This document shows, one piece after another, positions 8,391-17,680 of a stretch of 64,000 nt of DNA (positions are counted from its first letter, which is position 1; each line of letters begins with the position of its first letter). The notes beneath the pieces are model-generated. The model saw only the letters and a program-made list of their open reading frames with translations, was not told the DNA's origin and ran no database searches. The stretch is from assembly GCF_014395225.1 (NCBI RefSeq), contig NZ_CP060723.1:3534001-3598000 (forward strand), read 5' to 3'. The DNA comes from Pedobacter roseus. GTDB taxonomy: Bacteria; Bacteroidota; Bacteroidia; Sphingobacteriales; Sphingobacteriaceae. The position numbers and the translations under genes are program-made.

Positions 8391-11300
8391 TTAGAATGAC
8401 ACATTTACACCGGCACCAATAATTCTGGTTTGCGGATAATAGGCACCGTTAACATAATAGCCATTGTTATCAGATGGCACATAATTTAGCTCCGGATCGT
8501 AATTTTTGATTTTGCTGAGTACAAACAGGTTTGATCCGTTTACAAATACCCTTGCACTGCGTACCTTAATTTTCGACAAAAATTCTTTTGGGAGATCGTA
8601 ACTTAACTGAAGGGTTTTTAACCTTAAGAAAGCGCCATCATTTAACCAGAAATCAGAATCCAGGTTGTTCACCGTACTGTTCCTGTCGAATGCGGCAGGC
8701 AGATTATTATCAGGCGTTTGAGGTGTCCACCGACCTTCATATTGCCAAAGTGCCGGCGTGGTTTCTGAATTGTTTCCTTGCGGACGGATAATATGTTTTA
8801 CACCGCTTACGCCATAAAACAAGGCTTCTACACCAAAACCTTTATACCTTAACCCCAGGTTAATACCAAAATTGTTTCTTGGAATCTGGCTGTCAAAAAA
8901 GCGTTCCCTATCGTTACTGGTAATTTTGCCATCATTGTTGATATCAACATATTTAATGTCGCCAGGTTTGCTACCTGTTAATGGCGTTACTTTTCCGCCG
9001 TTGGCGTTAGTATAGTTATTTATCTCCGCCTGATTATTATAAATACCATCGGTTTTATAAATTAAAAAAGAACGGATTGGATAGCCGGTTTGACGCTGAT
9101 AATCGATTGTTAACGGCGATTCATCCATAAAAACAATTTCGTTGTTGGTATGGGTAAAATTACCCCCAACGGTATAACTGAAATCGGTACCGATTTTACC
9201 ATTGTAGTTCAACTCCAGTTCGAAACCATTGCTATTGGCGATCCCGATATTTTCGGGCGGGAGTTTACCTCCTAAACCGGTATAGCTTGGAATGGAGGCA
9301 TTTCTCTGGGTTAAAATATCGTATCGGTGTCTCCAGAAATAATCACCGTTAAAGGTTAATGCATTGTTAAAAAAGCCGAGTTCCAGGCCAATGTCCATAC
9401 TTTTAACCTTCTCCCAGGTAAAGTTTGGATTTGGTGATACGTTGGTGGCTAAGCCCAGGGCGGGTACATCCGGATTGCCAAAATAGTAGGCATTCTGATT
9501 AATTTTATAAGTACTTAAATAAAGATATGGGCTAATCGCGTCATCACCCAAAATGCCCCACGAGCCCCTTAGTTTCGCAAAACTTACAAAAGGTAAAGCT
9601 TTGCCAAAGAAATTTTCCTTGCTCATTACCCATCCGGCAGAAATACCCGGGAAGAAACCAAATTTATTACCCGGACCAAAATTGAACGATCCATTATAAC
9701 GGCCACTAAATTCGAACAAATATTTTTCTTTGTAGCTGTAATTTACCCTGCCAAAAACACTTCTTCTGCCATTTTGATCGCCTGAACCTCCATTCGATAA
9801 AAAGGTTGGATCAGGGTTGGCTAATCCTAAAAAAGGCAGCTGATCGCTTAACAGGCTTCTTGAGCCTGTGGTGGTCTGCGCAGTTAAATAATCCGTTTCT
9901 TCATAGCCAAAAATAGAACTCACATTATGATCGCTGGCAAATACTCTATCATAGCCAAGTTTAATGTTATAGGTATTTCTTCTGGTACGGCCCCAGGTTT
10001 CGTTTAATCCGATTAAATTTCCATTGGTAGATTCTTTTTTGTTGATGTATTCTCCGGTAGTTTTGTTATAATCATAATTATCATACGGGCGCGAAAGACG
10101 TTTATATTGCCAGAAAGTATTGTCTAAACCTGCATAGGCATTTAAATAAAGACCTTTGGTTACCCATGGCATTTTCAAGTCGATTGTTCCCGTTGCCTGT
10201 GCATAATAAGATAACTGACGATCGTAACCGGGTTGATCTGTAACCCTCAGCAATGGATTGCTGCCAGTTGTTGTGCCTGTACCATATAAACCGTTGGGAT
10301 ACTTTGCTGCAACAGTTGGATATTGGGCCAAAATTGCCATAAATACCCCACCGTTTAAGTTTGCATTATCAAGAGGTGCATATTTATCTTCATTACGTCC
10401 TGATAAATCGAGTGAAACCTTTAAATCCTTTGTAATATTGGCATCAATATTAGCCCTTAAGTTTTTTTGGTTATAATTAAACGGCGATTCGTTATACAAA
10501 TACTTTTGATACAGGTATTGCCCCGAGATATAATACTTTACATTATCGGTACCTCCAGAAACATTTAAGTCGTGCTGTGTCATCGGAGCCGTTTTAGCAA
10601 TTACCGCATCATACCAGTTGGTGTTAGGATGCCCTAATGGATCAGTTCCGTTTTCGAACAGTGTAATATCCTCATCAGTATATCTTGGAGCACCATTTCT
10701 GCGCGCCAGAAGTTCATTATAGTACCTCGCAAACTGACCTGCATCAACCAGTTTGGTAACTCGGGTTGGCGATTGAAGCGAAACACTACCATTGTAAGAA
10801 ACTGTTGGTTTGCCGGTTTTACCACGTTTAGTGGTAATCAACATCACCCCATTGGCTGCACGAACCCCATAAATAGCTGCTGACGCATCTTTTAATACCG
10901 AAACCGATTCGATATCTTCCGGATTGATCCGGCTAAAACTCCTGTCAGGAACACCATCAACCACTATTAATGGTCCGGCATTGGGATTTGAAAAACTGGT
11001 TGCCCCTCTGATAGATAGTGCAGAACCATCATTACCAGGCTCGCCAGAACGGTTTGTGGCAATTAAACCCGGCGTTCTGCCTGTTAGGTTATTGGAAAGA
11101 TTCCCATTAGGACTTTGTTTGATTACATCACCCTTAACCTGTACCACAGCACCAGTTAGGGTAGCCTTTTTCTGCGTACCGTAACCAACCACTACTACAT
11201 CGTTTAAATTATTATTTTCTTCTAATAGGGTAATTGATATGGTTTGTTTGCCATTTAAGGCTATTTCCTGCGGTGCAAAACCAATATAACGAATGCTTAA

Positions 11301-11594
11301 AATTTCATTCCCCTTTAACCCGCTTAAAGTAAAATTTCCATTTCCATCAGTTGTAGTTCCTTTCTGAGTGCCCTTAACCAGCACACTAACCCCGGGTAAA
11401 CCTGCTTTCTTGGCATCGGTTATCCTGCCTTTAACCGTGCTATCGGCTTTTATCAAATTGCTGCCGAAATTTTTGCCTGCCTGATGCGCCCCTGCAAGTA
11501 ACGGCGCAGTGAAACATAAGAGTACCAATAGCACTTTTATGCTCAAAAACTTTGGGATAAGAAACTTCCCATCCGATTTTTTTTTCAAATTCAT
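8391..11594 (-). CDS. SusC/RagA-type TonB-dependent transporter (PUL 1)
   Basis: A 1067-aa outer-membrane transporter. After a basic N-terminus and a signal segment (KVLLVLLCFTAPLLAGA) comes a carboxypeptidase-like regulatory domain (~52-130), then the SusC motif LNDVVVVGYGTQKKATLTGA, a plug with VVDGVPDRSFSRINPEDIES and LKDASAAIYGVRAANGV, and a beta-barrel ending in the aromatic-terminated INVSF-like tail (GAGVNVSF). It imports oligosaccharides with TonB energy. It is first gene of the susC-susD unit and divergent from the GH36 gene across a 498-bp region holding two candidate regulatory elements. No FecR/ECF sigma pair is adjacent, and no N-terminal STN signalling domain was seen. Confidence 0.96.
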   Translation of the reverse strand: MNLKKKSDGKFLIPKFLSIKVLLVLLCFTAPLLAGAHQAGKNFGSNLIKADSTVKGRITDAKKAGLPGVSVLVKGTQKGTTTDGNGNFTLSGLKGNEILSIRYIGFAPQEIALNGKQTISITLLEENNNLNDVVVVGYGTQKKATLTGAVVQVKGDVIKQSPNGNLSNNLTGRTPGLIATNRSGEPGNDGSALSIRGATSFSNPNAGPLIVVDGVPDRSFSRINPEDIESVSVLKDASAAIYGVRAANGVMLITTKRGKTGKPTVSYNGSVSLQSPTRVTKLVDAGQFARYYNELLARRNGAPRYTDEDITLFENGTDPLGHPNTNWYDAVIAKTAPMTQHDLNVSGGTDNVKYYISGQYLYQKYLYNESPFNYNQKNLRANIDANITKDLKVSLDLSGRNEDKYAPLDNANLNGGVFMAILAQYPTVAAKYPNGLYGTGTTTGSNPLLRVTDQPGYDRQLSYYAQATGTIDLKMPWVTKGLYLNAYAGLDNTFWQYKRLSRPYDNYDYNKTTGEYINKKESTNGNLIGLNETWGRTRRNTYNIKLGYDRVFASDHNVSSIFGYEETDYLTAQTTTGSRSLLSDQLPFLGLANPDPTFLSNGGSGDQNGRRSVFGRVNYSYKEKYLFEFSGRYNGSFNFGPGNKFGFFPGISAGWVMSKENFFGKALPFVSFAKLRGSWGILGDDAISPYLYLSTYKINQNAYYFGNPDVPALGLATNVSPNPNFTWEKVKSMDIGLELGFFNNALTFNGDYFWRHRYDILTQRNASIPSYTGLGGKLPPENIGIANSNGFELELNYNGKIGTDFSYTVGGNFTHTNNEIVFMDESPLTIDYQRQTGYPIRSFLIYKTDGIYNNQAEINNYTNANGGKVTPLTGSKPGDIKYVDINNDGKITSNDRERFFDSQIPRNNFGINLGLRYKGFGVEALFYGVSGVKHIIRPQGNNSETTPALWQYEGRWTPQTPDNNLPAAFDRNSTVNNLDSDFWLNDGAFLRLKTLQLSYDLPKEFLSKIKVRSARVFVNGSNLFVLSKIKNYDPELNYVPSDNNGYYVNGAYYPQTRIIGAGVNVSF

Positions 11595-11696
11595 AGATTG
11601 TTCTGTAATGTTGGTTTATTCACCTTTTTAATGATGATCGGGTAAAATTAGAGGGTGCAATACAAAACAAACTATGTTGAACGAACCAAACTCAGC

Positions 11697-11717
11697 ACAA
11701 AACAACGTACCGCTAAC
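11697..11717 (-). promoter_or_regulatory. Conserved upstream element of susC (copy 1)
   Basis: Plus-strand order is ACAAAACA, two free bases, GTAC, one free base, GCTAAC. The same pattern with identical spacing occurs at 23787-23807 upstream of the second susC, in the same orientation relative to the gene. Here it lies 103 bp before the susC start codon. It is a candidate regulator site or promoter part; no protein is assigned. Confidence 0.45.
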
Positions 11718-11991
11718 TATTTTTAAATCAAAACTTTACAAAATAAAAAAAGGAAATTATGGACAACCTAATTGCGGTAGCAGCTTCAAATATTTTAAAG
11801 CAATAGATGAAATGCAGGGCTAAAGATGCCACACATTGAAGTTTAACTTAGTACCTTAAAGATTTATGTTAATTGTGAAAAATGCATAAATGGTTAATAA
11901 CTCATTTGTTTTAAACAATGCCAGTTTGAAATTTAAAATGGTACATACCATAAAAAAAATCAACATATCTACTTATATACAAGCAATTTAG

Positions 11992-12023
11992 CCATACAAA
12001 AATTTACGCTGATTTTTGTATGG
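11992..12023. promoter_or_regulatory. Perfect 12-bp inverted repeat upstream of GH36 (candidate operator)
   Basis: CCATACAAAAAT (11992-12003) is exactly complementary to 12012-12023 across an 8-nt spacer. It ends 69 bp before the GH36 start codon and is not followed by a T tract, so a terminator is unlikely. A dimeric regulator site is the simplest reading; a 5'-UTR hairpin is the alternative. Confidence 0.5.
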
Positions 12024-12092
12024 GCGCATCCTGTTAAGGATAAAATCTTATGATTAATTTTATCAAAATCAACAACTTAATAAACCCAATAA

Positions 12093-14279
12093 ATGACCAA
12101 AAAACATTTTATATTTTCTCTCCTCTTCATGGCTGTGAGATTATGCAGCTTTGCACAACAAACTATAGAAATTGCCACCAAAAACAACGTACTTATTTTA
12201 GAAACGGATAAAGATAATACGTTACTATCAAGCTATATTGGCAAAAAGCTTGATAACACAGCTGAATATCCTGGCATCCAGGCATTAGATAAGTACAAAC
12301 CGGGTTCTGATGATCTTTTGAATAAACGGGAAGCTTATATCGCATCAGGATCGTTAAACCTGATGGAACCTGCATTAACAGTAAGCCATGCCGATGGCAA
12401 TAAATCAACGGTACTTACATTTTCTGAGGTAAAAACCGAACAGCTCGATCAGAACAGGAAATTAACCAGCATTGTACTAAAAGATCAGAAATATAAATTT
12501 CAGGTGACATTAAAATACCTGGCTTATTTTAACGAAAACGTAATCGAACAATGGGCAGAAATTGAGCATCACGAAAAAGGAAACGTTGTGCTGAAGAAAT
12601 ATGCTTCGGCAAACCTTACCCTGAGCGGACGTAAATTCTTTCTGAAAAACCAATATAGCGGTGCCACACGCGAAATGCGATCAGAAGAACAACAGTTGCT
12701 CCATGGCATCAAAACCATCGATTCGAAACTGGGTACCCGCACAAACCTGCTTCACTCCTCTTCTTTTATGGTTTCAATTGATCAGCCGGCCACCGAAGAT
12801 ATAGGCGAAGTAATTGCCGGCTCACTGGCCTGGACAGGGAATTTTAAACTCGATTTTGAAACTTTTGACGAGTATTATTTAAGGGTTACTGCAGGTATCA
12901 ACAACTTTTCGTCGGATTATACCTTAAAAACAGGTGAAAATTTTATCACTCCGCGTTTTGTATATACCTATTCATCAGAGGGAAAAGGTGTGGCGAGCAG
13001 AAATCTGCAAAACTGGGCCCGAAACTACCAGTTACTGGATGGAAAAGGTGAAAGATCGACCATTTTAAACAACTGGGAAACCACTTATTTCGATTTTAAT
13101 GATGAGAAACTGAATGAACTGACAAAAGACACTAAAAAATTAGGTGTTGACGTTTTTTTATTGGATGATGGCTGGTTTGGCAATAAATACCCGCGTAACG
13201 GTTCAACTTCGGGTTTGGGCGATTGGCAATATAACAGGCAAAAACTGAAAAACGGCATCAGCACTTTGGGCAAGGAAGCCACCGCTAATGGTGTAAAATT
13301 CGGGATCTGGATAGAGCCGGAAATGGTTAACCCAAAAAGTGAACTTTACGAAAATCATCCCGACTGGATCATCAGGCAGCCCGAAAGAAAAGAATATTAC
13401 ATGCGGAACCAACTGGTGCTTGATTTAACCAACCCGAAGGTTCAGGATTTTATTTATAAAACCGTTGATGATATTTTTAAGGAGGTGCCGGAACTTGCCT
13501 TTATTAAGTGGGACTGCAATTCACTGATCTACAATGCCAACTCGCCTACCTTAAAAAACCAGGATCATTTTTACATCGAATACATCAGGGGATTGAACAG
13601 TGTGCTGGAAAGGATCAGAAAAAAATATCCTAAAACACCAATGATGCTCTGCGCAGGAGGAGGCTCGAGGGTTGATTATGCCGCACTTAAATACTTTACT
13701 GAATTTTGGCCCAGCGATAATACCAATCCTTACGACCGTATCTTTATCCAGTGGGAATATTCTTATTATTTCCCTTCGATTGCCGTTGATAACCACATTA
13801 CCGACATGGGCAAGCAGCCCATTAAATTTAAAACAGATGTGGCCATGATGGGCAAACTTGGTTATGATGTACGCGTAAATGAACTGAGTAAAAACGACCT
13901 GCTTTTTAGTCAGAATGCGGTTAAAACCTACAACAACTTCAAAGATATTGTATGGCATGGCCAGCAGTACCGTTTGCAGGATCCTTACGAAAACAAAATT
14001 GCCTCCATTGCTTATGTAAACGATGCTAAAGACCAGGCAATTGTTTTTAATTATTACGTAGCTACGCTTTTTACCAATGGGGTGATTCTACCAATCAAAC
14101 TGAAAGGTCTTGATCCGGCTAAAAAATACAAAATAGAAGAAATTAACCTATATCCAGGCACCAAATCGCCTATTGACAGCGCTAAAGTGTATTCAGGTGA
14201 TTTTTTAATGAAAGTTGGTTTTAATCCCGAAGTTAACGCTTACAGAACAAGCGTCGTGTTAAAAGTACAGGCGTTATAA
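12093..14279 (+). CDS. Alpha-galactosidase, GH36
   Basis: A 728-aa secreted protein (signal ending CSFAQQ). The N-terminal ~300 residues form the GH36 super-sandwich, followed by a TIM barrel with FLLDDGWFG (~350), GIWIEPEMVNP, and FIKWDCN in which Asp474 is the expected nucleophile. FWPSDNTNP contains Asp542, the expected acid/base; CAGGGSRVD precedes it. A short beta domain ends the protein. The family releases terminal alpha-D-galactose, and a few members act on alpha-GalNAc. The gene diverges from susC and is followed by a terminator and a sulfatase, so it likely acts on the same imported glycan in the periplasm. Length and motifs are complete. Confidence 0.92.
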   Translation: MTKKHFIFSLLFMAVRLCSFAQQTIEIATKNNVLILETDKDNTLLSSYIGKKLDNTAEYPGIQALDKYKPGSDDLLNKREAYIASGSLNLMEPALTVSHADGNKSTVLTFSEVKTEQLDQNRKLTSIVLKDQKYKFQVTLKYLAYFNENVIEQWAEIEHHEKGNVVLKKYASANLTLSGRKFFLKNQYSGATREMRSEEQQLLHGIKTIDSKLGTRTNLLHSSSFMVSIDQPATEDIGEVIAGSLAWTGNFKLDFETFDEYYLRVTAGINNFSSDYTLKTGENFITPRFVYTYSSEGKGVASRNLQNWARNYQLLDGKGERSTILNNWETTYFDFNDEKLNELTKDTKKLGVDVFLLDDGWFGNKYPRNGSTSGLGDWQYNRQKLKNGISTLGKEATANGVKFGIWIEPEMVNPKSELYENHPDWIIRQPERKEYYMRNQLVLDLTNPKVQDFIYKTVDDIFKEVPELAFIKWDCNSLIYNANSPTLKNQDHFYIEYIRGLNSVLERIRKKYPKTPMMLCAGGGSRVDYAALKYFTEFWPSDNTNPYDRIFIQWEYSYYFPSIAVDNHITDMGKQPIKFKTDVAMMGKLGYDVRVNELSKNDLLFSQNAVKTYNNFKDIVWHGQQYRLQDPYENKIASIAYVNDAKDQAIVFNYYVATLFTNGVILPIKLKGLDPAKKYKIEEINLYPGTKSPIDSAKVYSGDFLMKVGFNPEVNAYRTSVVLKVQAL

Positions 14280-14300
14280 ATGAATAAATAATTAATGATT

Positions 14301-14327
14301 AAGGGTGACTTCTCGTCTCCCTTTTTT
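14301..14327 (+). terminator. Intrinsic terminator after GH36
   Basis: The 9-bp stem AAGGGTGAC (14301-14309) with 14315-14323 has one T-T mismatch and a 5-nt loop, then six T residues. It starts 21 bp after the GH36 stop and ends 15 bp before the sulfatase start, so the sulfatase may rely on read-through or its own start signal. Confidence 0.65.
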
Positions 14328-14341
14328 GCTTTATAATAACT

Positions 14342-15964
14342 ATGAAAAAATATATCTTAAGCATTGCAGGCATCATTTTTACCGGTGTTGTTGTTTTATC
14401 CTTTACGAATAAAAAAGATCAGCCTCCTAAGCGTCCTAACATACTTTTTGCCATTATGGATGATGTTACCTATCAGCACGTAGGGGCTTATGGTTGCAAG
14501 TGGGTAAAAACACCAAATTTCGACCGGATTGCCAAAGATGGACTACTATTTAAAAATGCTTATACGCCAAATGCAAAATGCGCCCCGTCGCGCTCCTGTA
14601 TTATTACCGGCCGAAATTCGTGGCAGCTGGAAGAAGCAGGCAACCATTGGTCTTACTTTCCGGCCAAATTTGCATCGTTTGCAGAGGTGCTGGCTCAAAA
14701 TGGATATGAAGTAGGTTATACCGGAAAAGGAGTAGCACCTGTTGTGGCAAAAAATGCAGATGGCAGCCCACGCGAAGTGCTGGTAAAAGCGTTCAATCAG
14801 CTTAAAACAACGCCACCAACAACTCAAATCAGCAATGTAGATTATGCGGCCAATTTTGGTGCATTTTTAAGTAAAACAGGCAGTAAACCCTTCTTTTTTT
14901 GGTATGGAGGTTTAGAACCGCACCGCGGATATGAATTTAACTCGGGCATTAGTAAAGGAGGAAAAAATCTTACCGACATTCCGAATGCAGAAATTTACCC
15001 CTTTTTGCCAAAAACGGATTCGGTACGGACAGATTTACTGGATTATGCTTTTGAAATTGAATATTTCGACAAACAACTGGGCAAAATGTTGAAAATGCTT
15101 GAAGATAAAGGTGAACTGCACAACACCCTTATTGTGGTTACTTCTGATAATGGTATGCCTTTTCCGAGGGTTAAGGGGCAGGCTTATGAATACTCCAATC
15201 ACCTTCCACTTGCAATGATGTGGGCCGATGGAATAGCTCATAAAGGCCGTAAGGTGGAAGATTTTATCAGTTTTATCGATCTTGCTCCTACCTTTTTGGA
15301 TCTGGCCAAAGTTCCTTCCGGTAAAAATATGATGAAACCCATTACCGGAAAAAGTTTTGCAGATATTTTTAGCGCCGATAAAGAAAAGGTTTCCGCAAAA
15401 CGGAATTTTGTACTGGTGGGTAAAGAGCGCCATGATGTTGGCCGTCCGAACGATGTGGGTTATCCCATCCGGGCGATCTTTCAGGAAAACTACCTGTTTA
15501 TAAAAAATTTCGAGCCTGAAAGATGGCCTGCCGGAAACCCCGAAACAGGTTACTTAAATGTAGATGGTGGCCCAACCAAAACGGCTTGTTTAAATACAGT
15601 TTATTCGATCAATAATGATTTCAATTACTGGTTATGGTCGTTCGGGAAACGTAATAGCGAAGAATTGTATGATATTAAAAAAGATCCTGCCTGTTTAAAT
15701 AATCTGATTACGGTTCCTTCGCAAAAAAACAGATCGACCCAACTAAAAAATAAATTATTGACCCTGTTAAAAGAACAGGCAGATCCCCGGGTTTTTGGCA
15801 AGGGCAGCCAATTTGACCAATATAAATATGCGGATAAAAAAGGTGTAAATTTTTACGACCGATACTTGAAAAAAGATACTACATTACGCTGGGGATGGGT
15901 AAATGATACTGATTTTCAGGATATTTCAAAAATTGAACGTACTAAAAAAGCGAGGAATAAATAG
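14342..15964 (+). CDS. Sulfatase, family S1 (Cys-type formylglycine)
   Basis: A 540-aa exported protein (hydrophobic N-terminus ILSIAGIIFTGVVVLSF). The arylsulfatase-type N-terminus RPNILFAIMDDVTYQHVGAYG supplies the calcium-binding Asp pair; the signature CAPSRSCIITGR places the formylglycine-forming Cys at residue 80 (C-x-P-S-R). IVVTSDNGMPFPR is the second metal-site block. S1 sulfatases remove O- or N-sulfate from glycans in the periplasm and need a maturase, which is not in this window. The layout (YSNHLPLAMMW, LYDIKKDPACLNNL) resembles glycosaminoglycan-type sulfatases, but the regiospecificity is not readable. It follows the GH36 gene by 62 bp, on the far side of a hairpin terminator. 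Confidence 0.9.
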   Translation: MKKYILSIAGIIFTGVVVLSFTNKKDQPPKRPNILFAIMDDVTYQHVGAYGCKWVKTPNFDRIAKDGLLFKNAYTPNAKCAPSRSCIITGRNSWQLEEAGNHWSYFPAKFASFAEVLAQNGYEVGYTGKGVAPVVAKNADGSPREVLVKAFNQLKTTPPTTQISNVDYAANFGAFLSKTGSKPFFFWYGGLEPHRGYEFNSGISKGGKNLTDIPNAEIYPFLPKTDSVRTDLLDYAFEIEYFDKQLGKMLKMLEDKGELHNTLIVVTSDNGMPFPRVKGQAYEYSNHLPLAMMWADGIAHKGRKVEDFISFIDLAPTFLDLAKVPSGKNMMKPITGKSFADIFSADKEKVSAKRNFVLVGKERHDVGRPNDVGYPIRAIFQENYLFIKNFEPERWPAGNPETGYLNVDGGPTKTACLNTVYSINNDFNYWLWSFGKRNSEELYDIKKDPACLNNLITVPSQKNRSTQLKNKLLTLLKEQADPRVFGKGSQFDQYKYADKKGVNFYDRYLKKDTTLRWGWVNDTDFQDISKIERTKKARNK

Positions 15965-15998
15965 AAAAAAAGGTAGTTTCCGAAACCGGAAACTACCT
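15964..15998 (-). terminator. Intrinsic terminator for the minus-strand PUL 2 operon
   Basis: A perfect 12-bp stem (AGGTAGTTTCCG, 15971-15982, with 15987-15998) has a 4-nt loop. On the minus strand the stem is followed by seven T residues (15964-15970), so it is oriented to end the metzincin-like gene transcript. It may also stop the convergent sulfatase transcript. Confidence 0.85.
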
Positions 15999-16025
15999 TG
16001 CTAGAGAAAGCGGGTAATTTAGAGA

Positions 16026-17666
16026 TTAATACAATCCCAGTTCAGATAAGGCTGCATACTGCGTTCCATCCCAGGCATTATTGGCAATAACCTTAAAATA
16101 GCGGAAGGTTTTAGGTGAACCGAAGCCAAAGTATTGCGTAGCACTGTTATTGGCAGCTTGTTTACTGAAAACACTGGTAAAATTAGTTCCATCACTACTG
16201 ATTAATAATTCGAAATCTTTAATGGCCCTGCTGGCTCCCGCTCTTTGGGTAAGCGATAATCCGCCGTTTACAGTTTTAGCTGATCCCAGATCGATGGTAA
16301 GGTAATGCGGATAGCTTGCCGCATTTGACGACCAGCGTGAGTGCCAGAAGGTTGAGGTTGACCCATCTATTACATTGATTGCTTTACCATCTTCACCGGT
16401 TTCCTGCGAACTAAAAGCTGCAACAGACCAGCCTGTTTTTGACAATTCGGTTTTGGTCGAAAAATCGAGCACCGGTATACCATTTTGAAAGGTATAGGCA
16501 TATACCGTTTCATTGATGATCCCGTTATCGTGTACTAGTTTTACTTTAAGTTCGTAAGGAATGCCATTTGTTTTATTTTCCAGTTCGGCAATCGGCATCA
16601 CTACCCTAAAACTATCTGTTCCAATTGGCGAAGATGCCCAGGTAATGGCATTATAATCTTTATTCGTACCTGTACCCTCGTTATTTTCGTTTGGATCGTT
16701 GTAATAAAGCACTTTGTTTACCGTACCGCTGCTGGTGTACTTTCCAGACACCACAATAGCCCCTAAACCAGCATCGTAATTGGCATAAATCCGTTTTACG
16801 GAAGATGTTATTGTGCCATAATAGCTTTTACTATCGTTGTTAAATGCTTCGCAGGCATTAAATATAGCTGCTTCTGCATCTGTCAGGAAACTTGGTCTAA
16901 CTTCTAAATAATAATTACTCAGCCACATCATCGGCATTTTATAATTGGTGTTGGTACCGTTTGCATAAATATTCTGTGAAACCCACTGCCTGTCGTGCGG
17001 CGCATTAAAGGCGTGGCCAAGCTCGTGCATCATCCCGCCAACCCATTTGGCAAAGTTGTTTCGGCCAGTGTTTAACACCCCTTTTAAAGCCATGTTCATA
17101 TAAGGATTATCGTTAGCAAAGCAGTAACGGCCATAGCCATAAAAAGGCTGTACCCCTTCTAATGGTTGCGGGCCTTCGGTGCTATTGTTATCGTAGCCAA
17201 ATGCAGGCACTAAAATGAGTACGTGGTTACTGGTTTTTAATCCGGGATGGGAAGCAAAATAGGCATCAATCTCGGTGGTATAGGCCGAACCGTTTGTGCC
17301 ATAACTTGCTTTCGGGTTGGCAGCCCTGATGAGCACAATTTCTGCATTTCCGGTTGTTCCATCCTGTTTTAAGCCAAAGGTTTTAAAGCCATAACCCGCA
17401 TTGTTCATGGCCGTGCCATACCAGTTTTGGGCGTATAACATTACATCGCTCAAACGTTTTTTCCAGTTGGGCAGCGTATCCAGGTCGGACGGAATAAAAT
17501 AAACGATGGCCAGGTTTCTGGTCTGCGTAATAATTGAAGAAGTAGTAGCCGTTTTCTTTGGCCCTGTGGTTTCGCCTCCTTCAGGGGCAATTACCGCTTT
17601 TTTACATGATGATGCAAAGAGTAATGCAGCGCATAGTAAAGTTAAAAGGGTTGTGGTTCTTTTCAT
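16026..17666 (-). CDS. Metzincin-like metalloprotease lipoprotein with C-terminal F5/8C (CBM32-like) domain
   Basis: A 546-aa lipoprotein (LLFASSCKKAV, Cys21). The motif HELGHAFNAPHD (His214, Glu215, His218, His224) follows the metzincin pattern HExxHxxGxxH/D, with Asn in place of the usual Gly; a downstream MPMMWLS could be the Met-turn. Residues ~260-400 form beta-rich linker domains (RIYANYDAGLGAIVVSG), and ~410-546 an F5/8 type C domain with FWHSRW and a closing RYFKVIA...LSELGLY. Last gene of the susC-susD-DUF1735 operon (14-bp gap), it likely cuts a protein carrying the glycans captured by that system, at the cell surface. A paralogue with the same architecture lies at 39039-40586. The exact peptidase family is not recognised; activity is inferred from the motif. 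Confidence 0.75.
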   Translation of the reverse strand: MKRTTTLLTLLCAALLFASSCKKAVIAPEGGETTGPKKTATTSSIITQTRNLAIVYFIPSDLDTLPNWKKRLSDVMLYAQNWYGTAMNNAGYGFKTFGLKQDGTTGNAEIVLIRAANPKASYGTNGSAYTTEIDAYFASHPGLKTSNHVLILVPAFGYDNNSTEGPQPLEGVQPFYGYGRYCFANDNPYMNMALKGVLNTGRNNFAKWVGGMMHELGHAFNAPHDRQWVSQNIYANGTNTNYKMPMMWLSNYYLEVRPSFLTDAEAAIFNACEAFNNDSKSYYGTITSSVKRIYANYDAGLGAIVVSGKYTSSGTVNKVLYYNDPNENNEGTGTNKDYNAITWASSPIGTDSFRVVMPIAELENKTNGIPYELKVKLVHDNGIINETVYAYTFQNGIPVLDFSTKTELSKTGWSVAAFSSQETGEDGKAINVIDGSTSTFWHSRWSSNAASYPHYLTIDLGSAKTVNGGLSLTQRAGASRAIKDFELLISSDGTNFTSVFSKQAANNSATQYFGFGSPKTFRYFKVIANNAWDGTQYAALSELGLY

Positions 17667-17680
17667 TGGTAGATTGGTTT

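Larger units (their letters stand above)
11595..12092. other. 498-bp divergent control region between susC and alpha-galactosidase
   Basis: There is no gene here. The region separates the divergent starts at 11594 and 12093 and is A/T-rich. Two structured elements stand out: a block at 11697-11717 shared with the second susC upstream region, and a perfect 12-bp inverted repeat at 11992-12023. I found no clear TAnnTTTG promoter. Confidence 0.7.

Noticed and set aside
13551..13958. 135-codon minus-strand open frame
   Set aside because: It is antisense to the GH36 catalytic region and has no independent motif.
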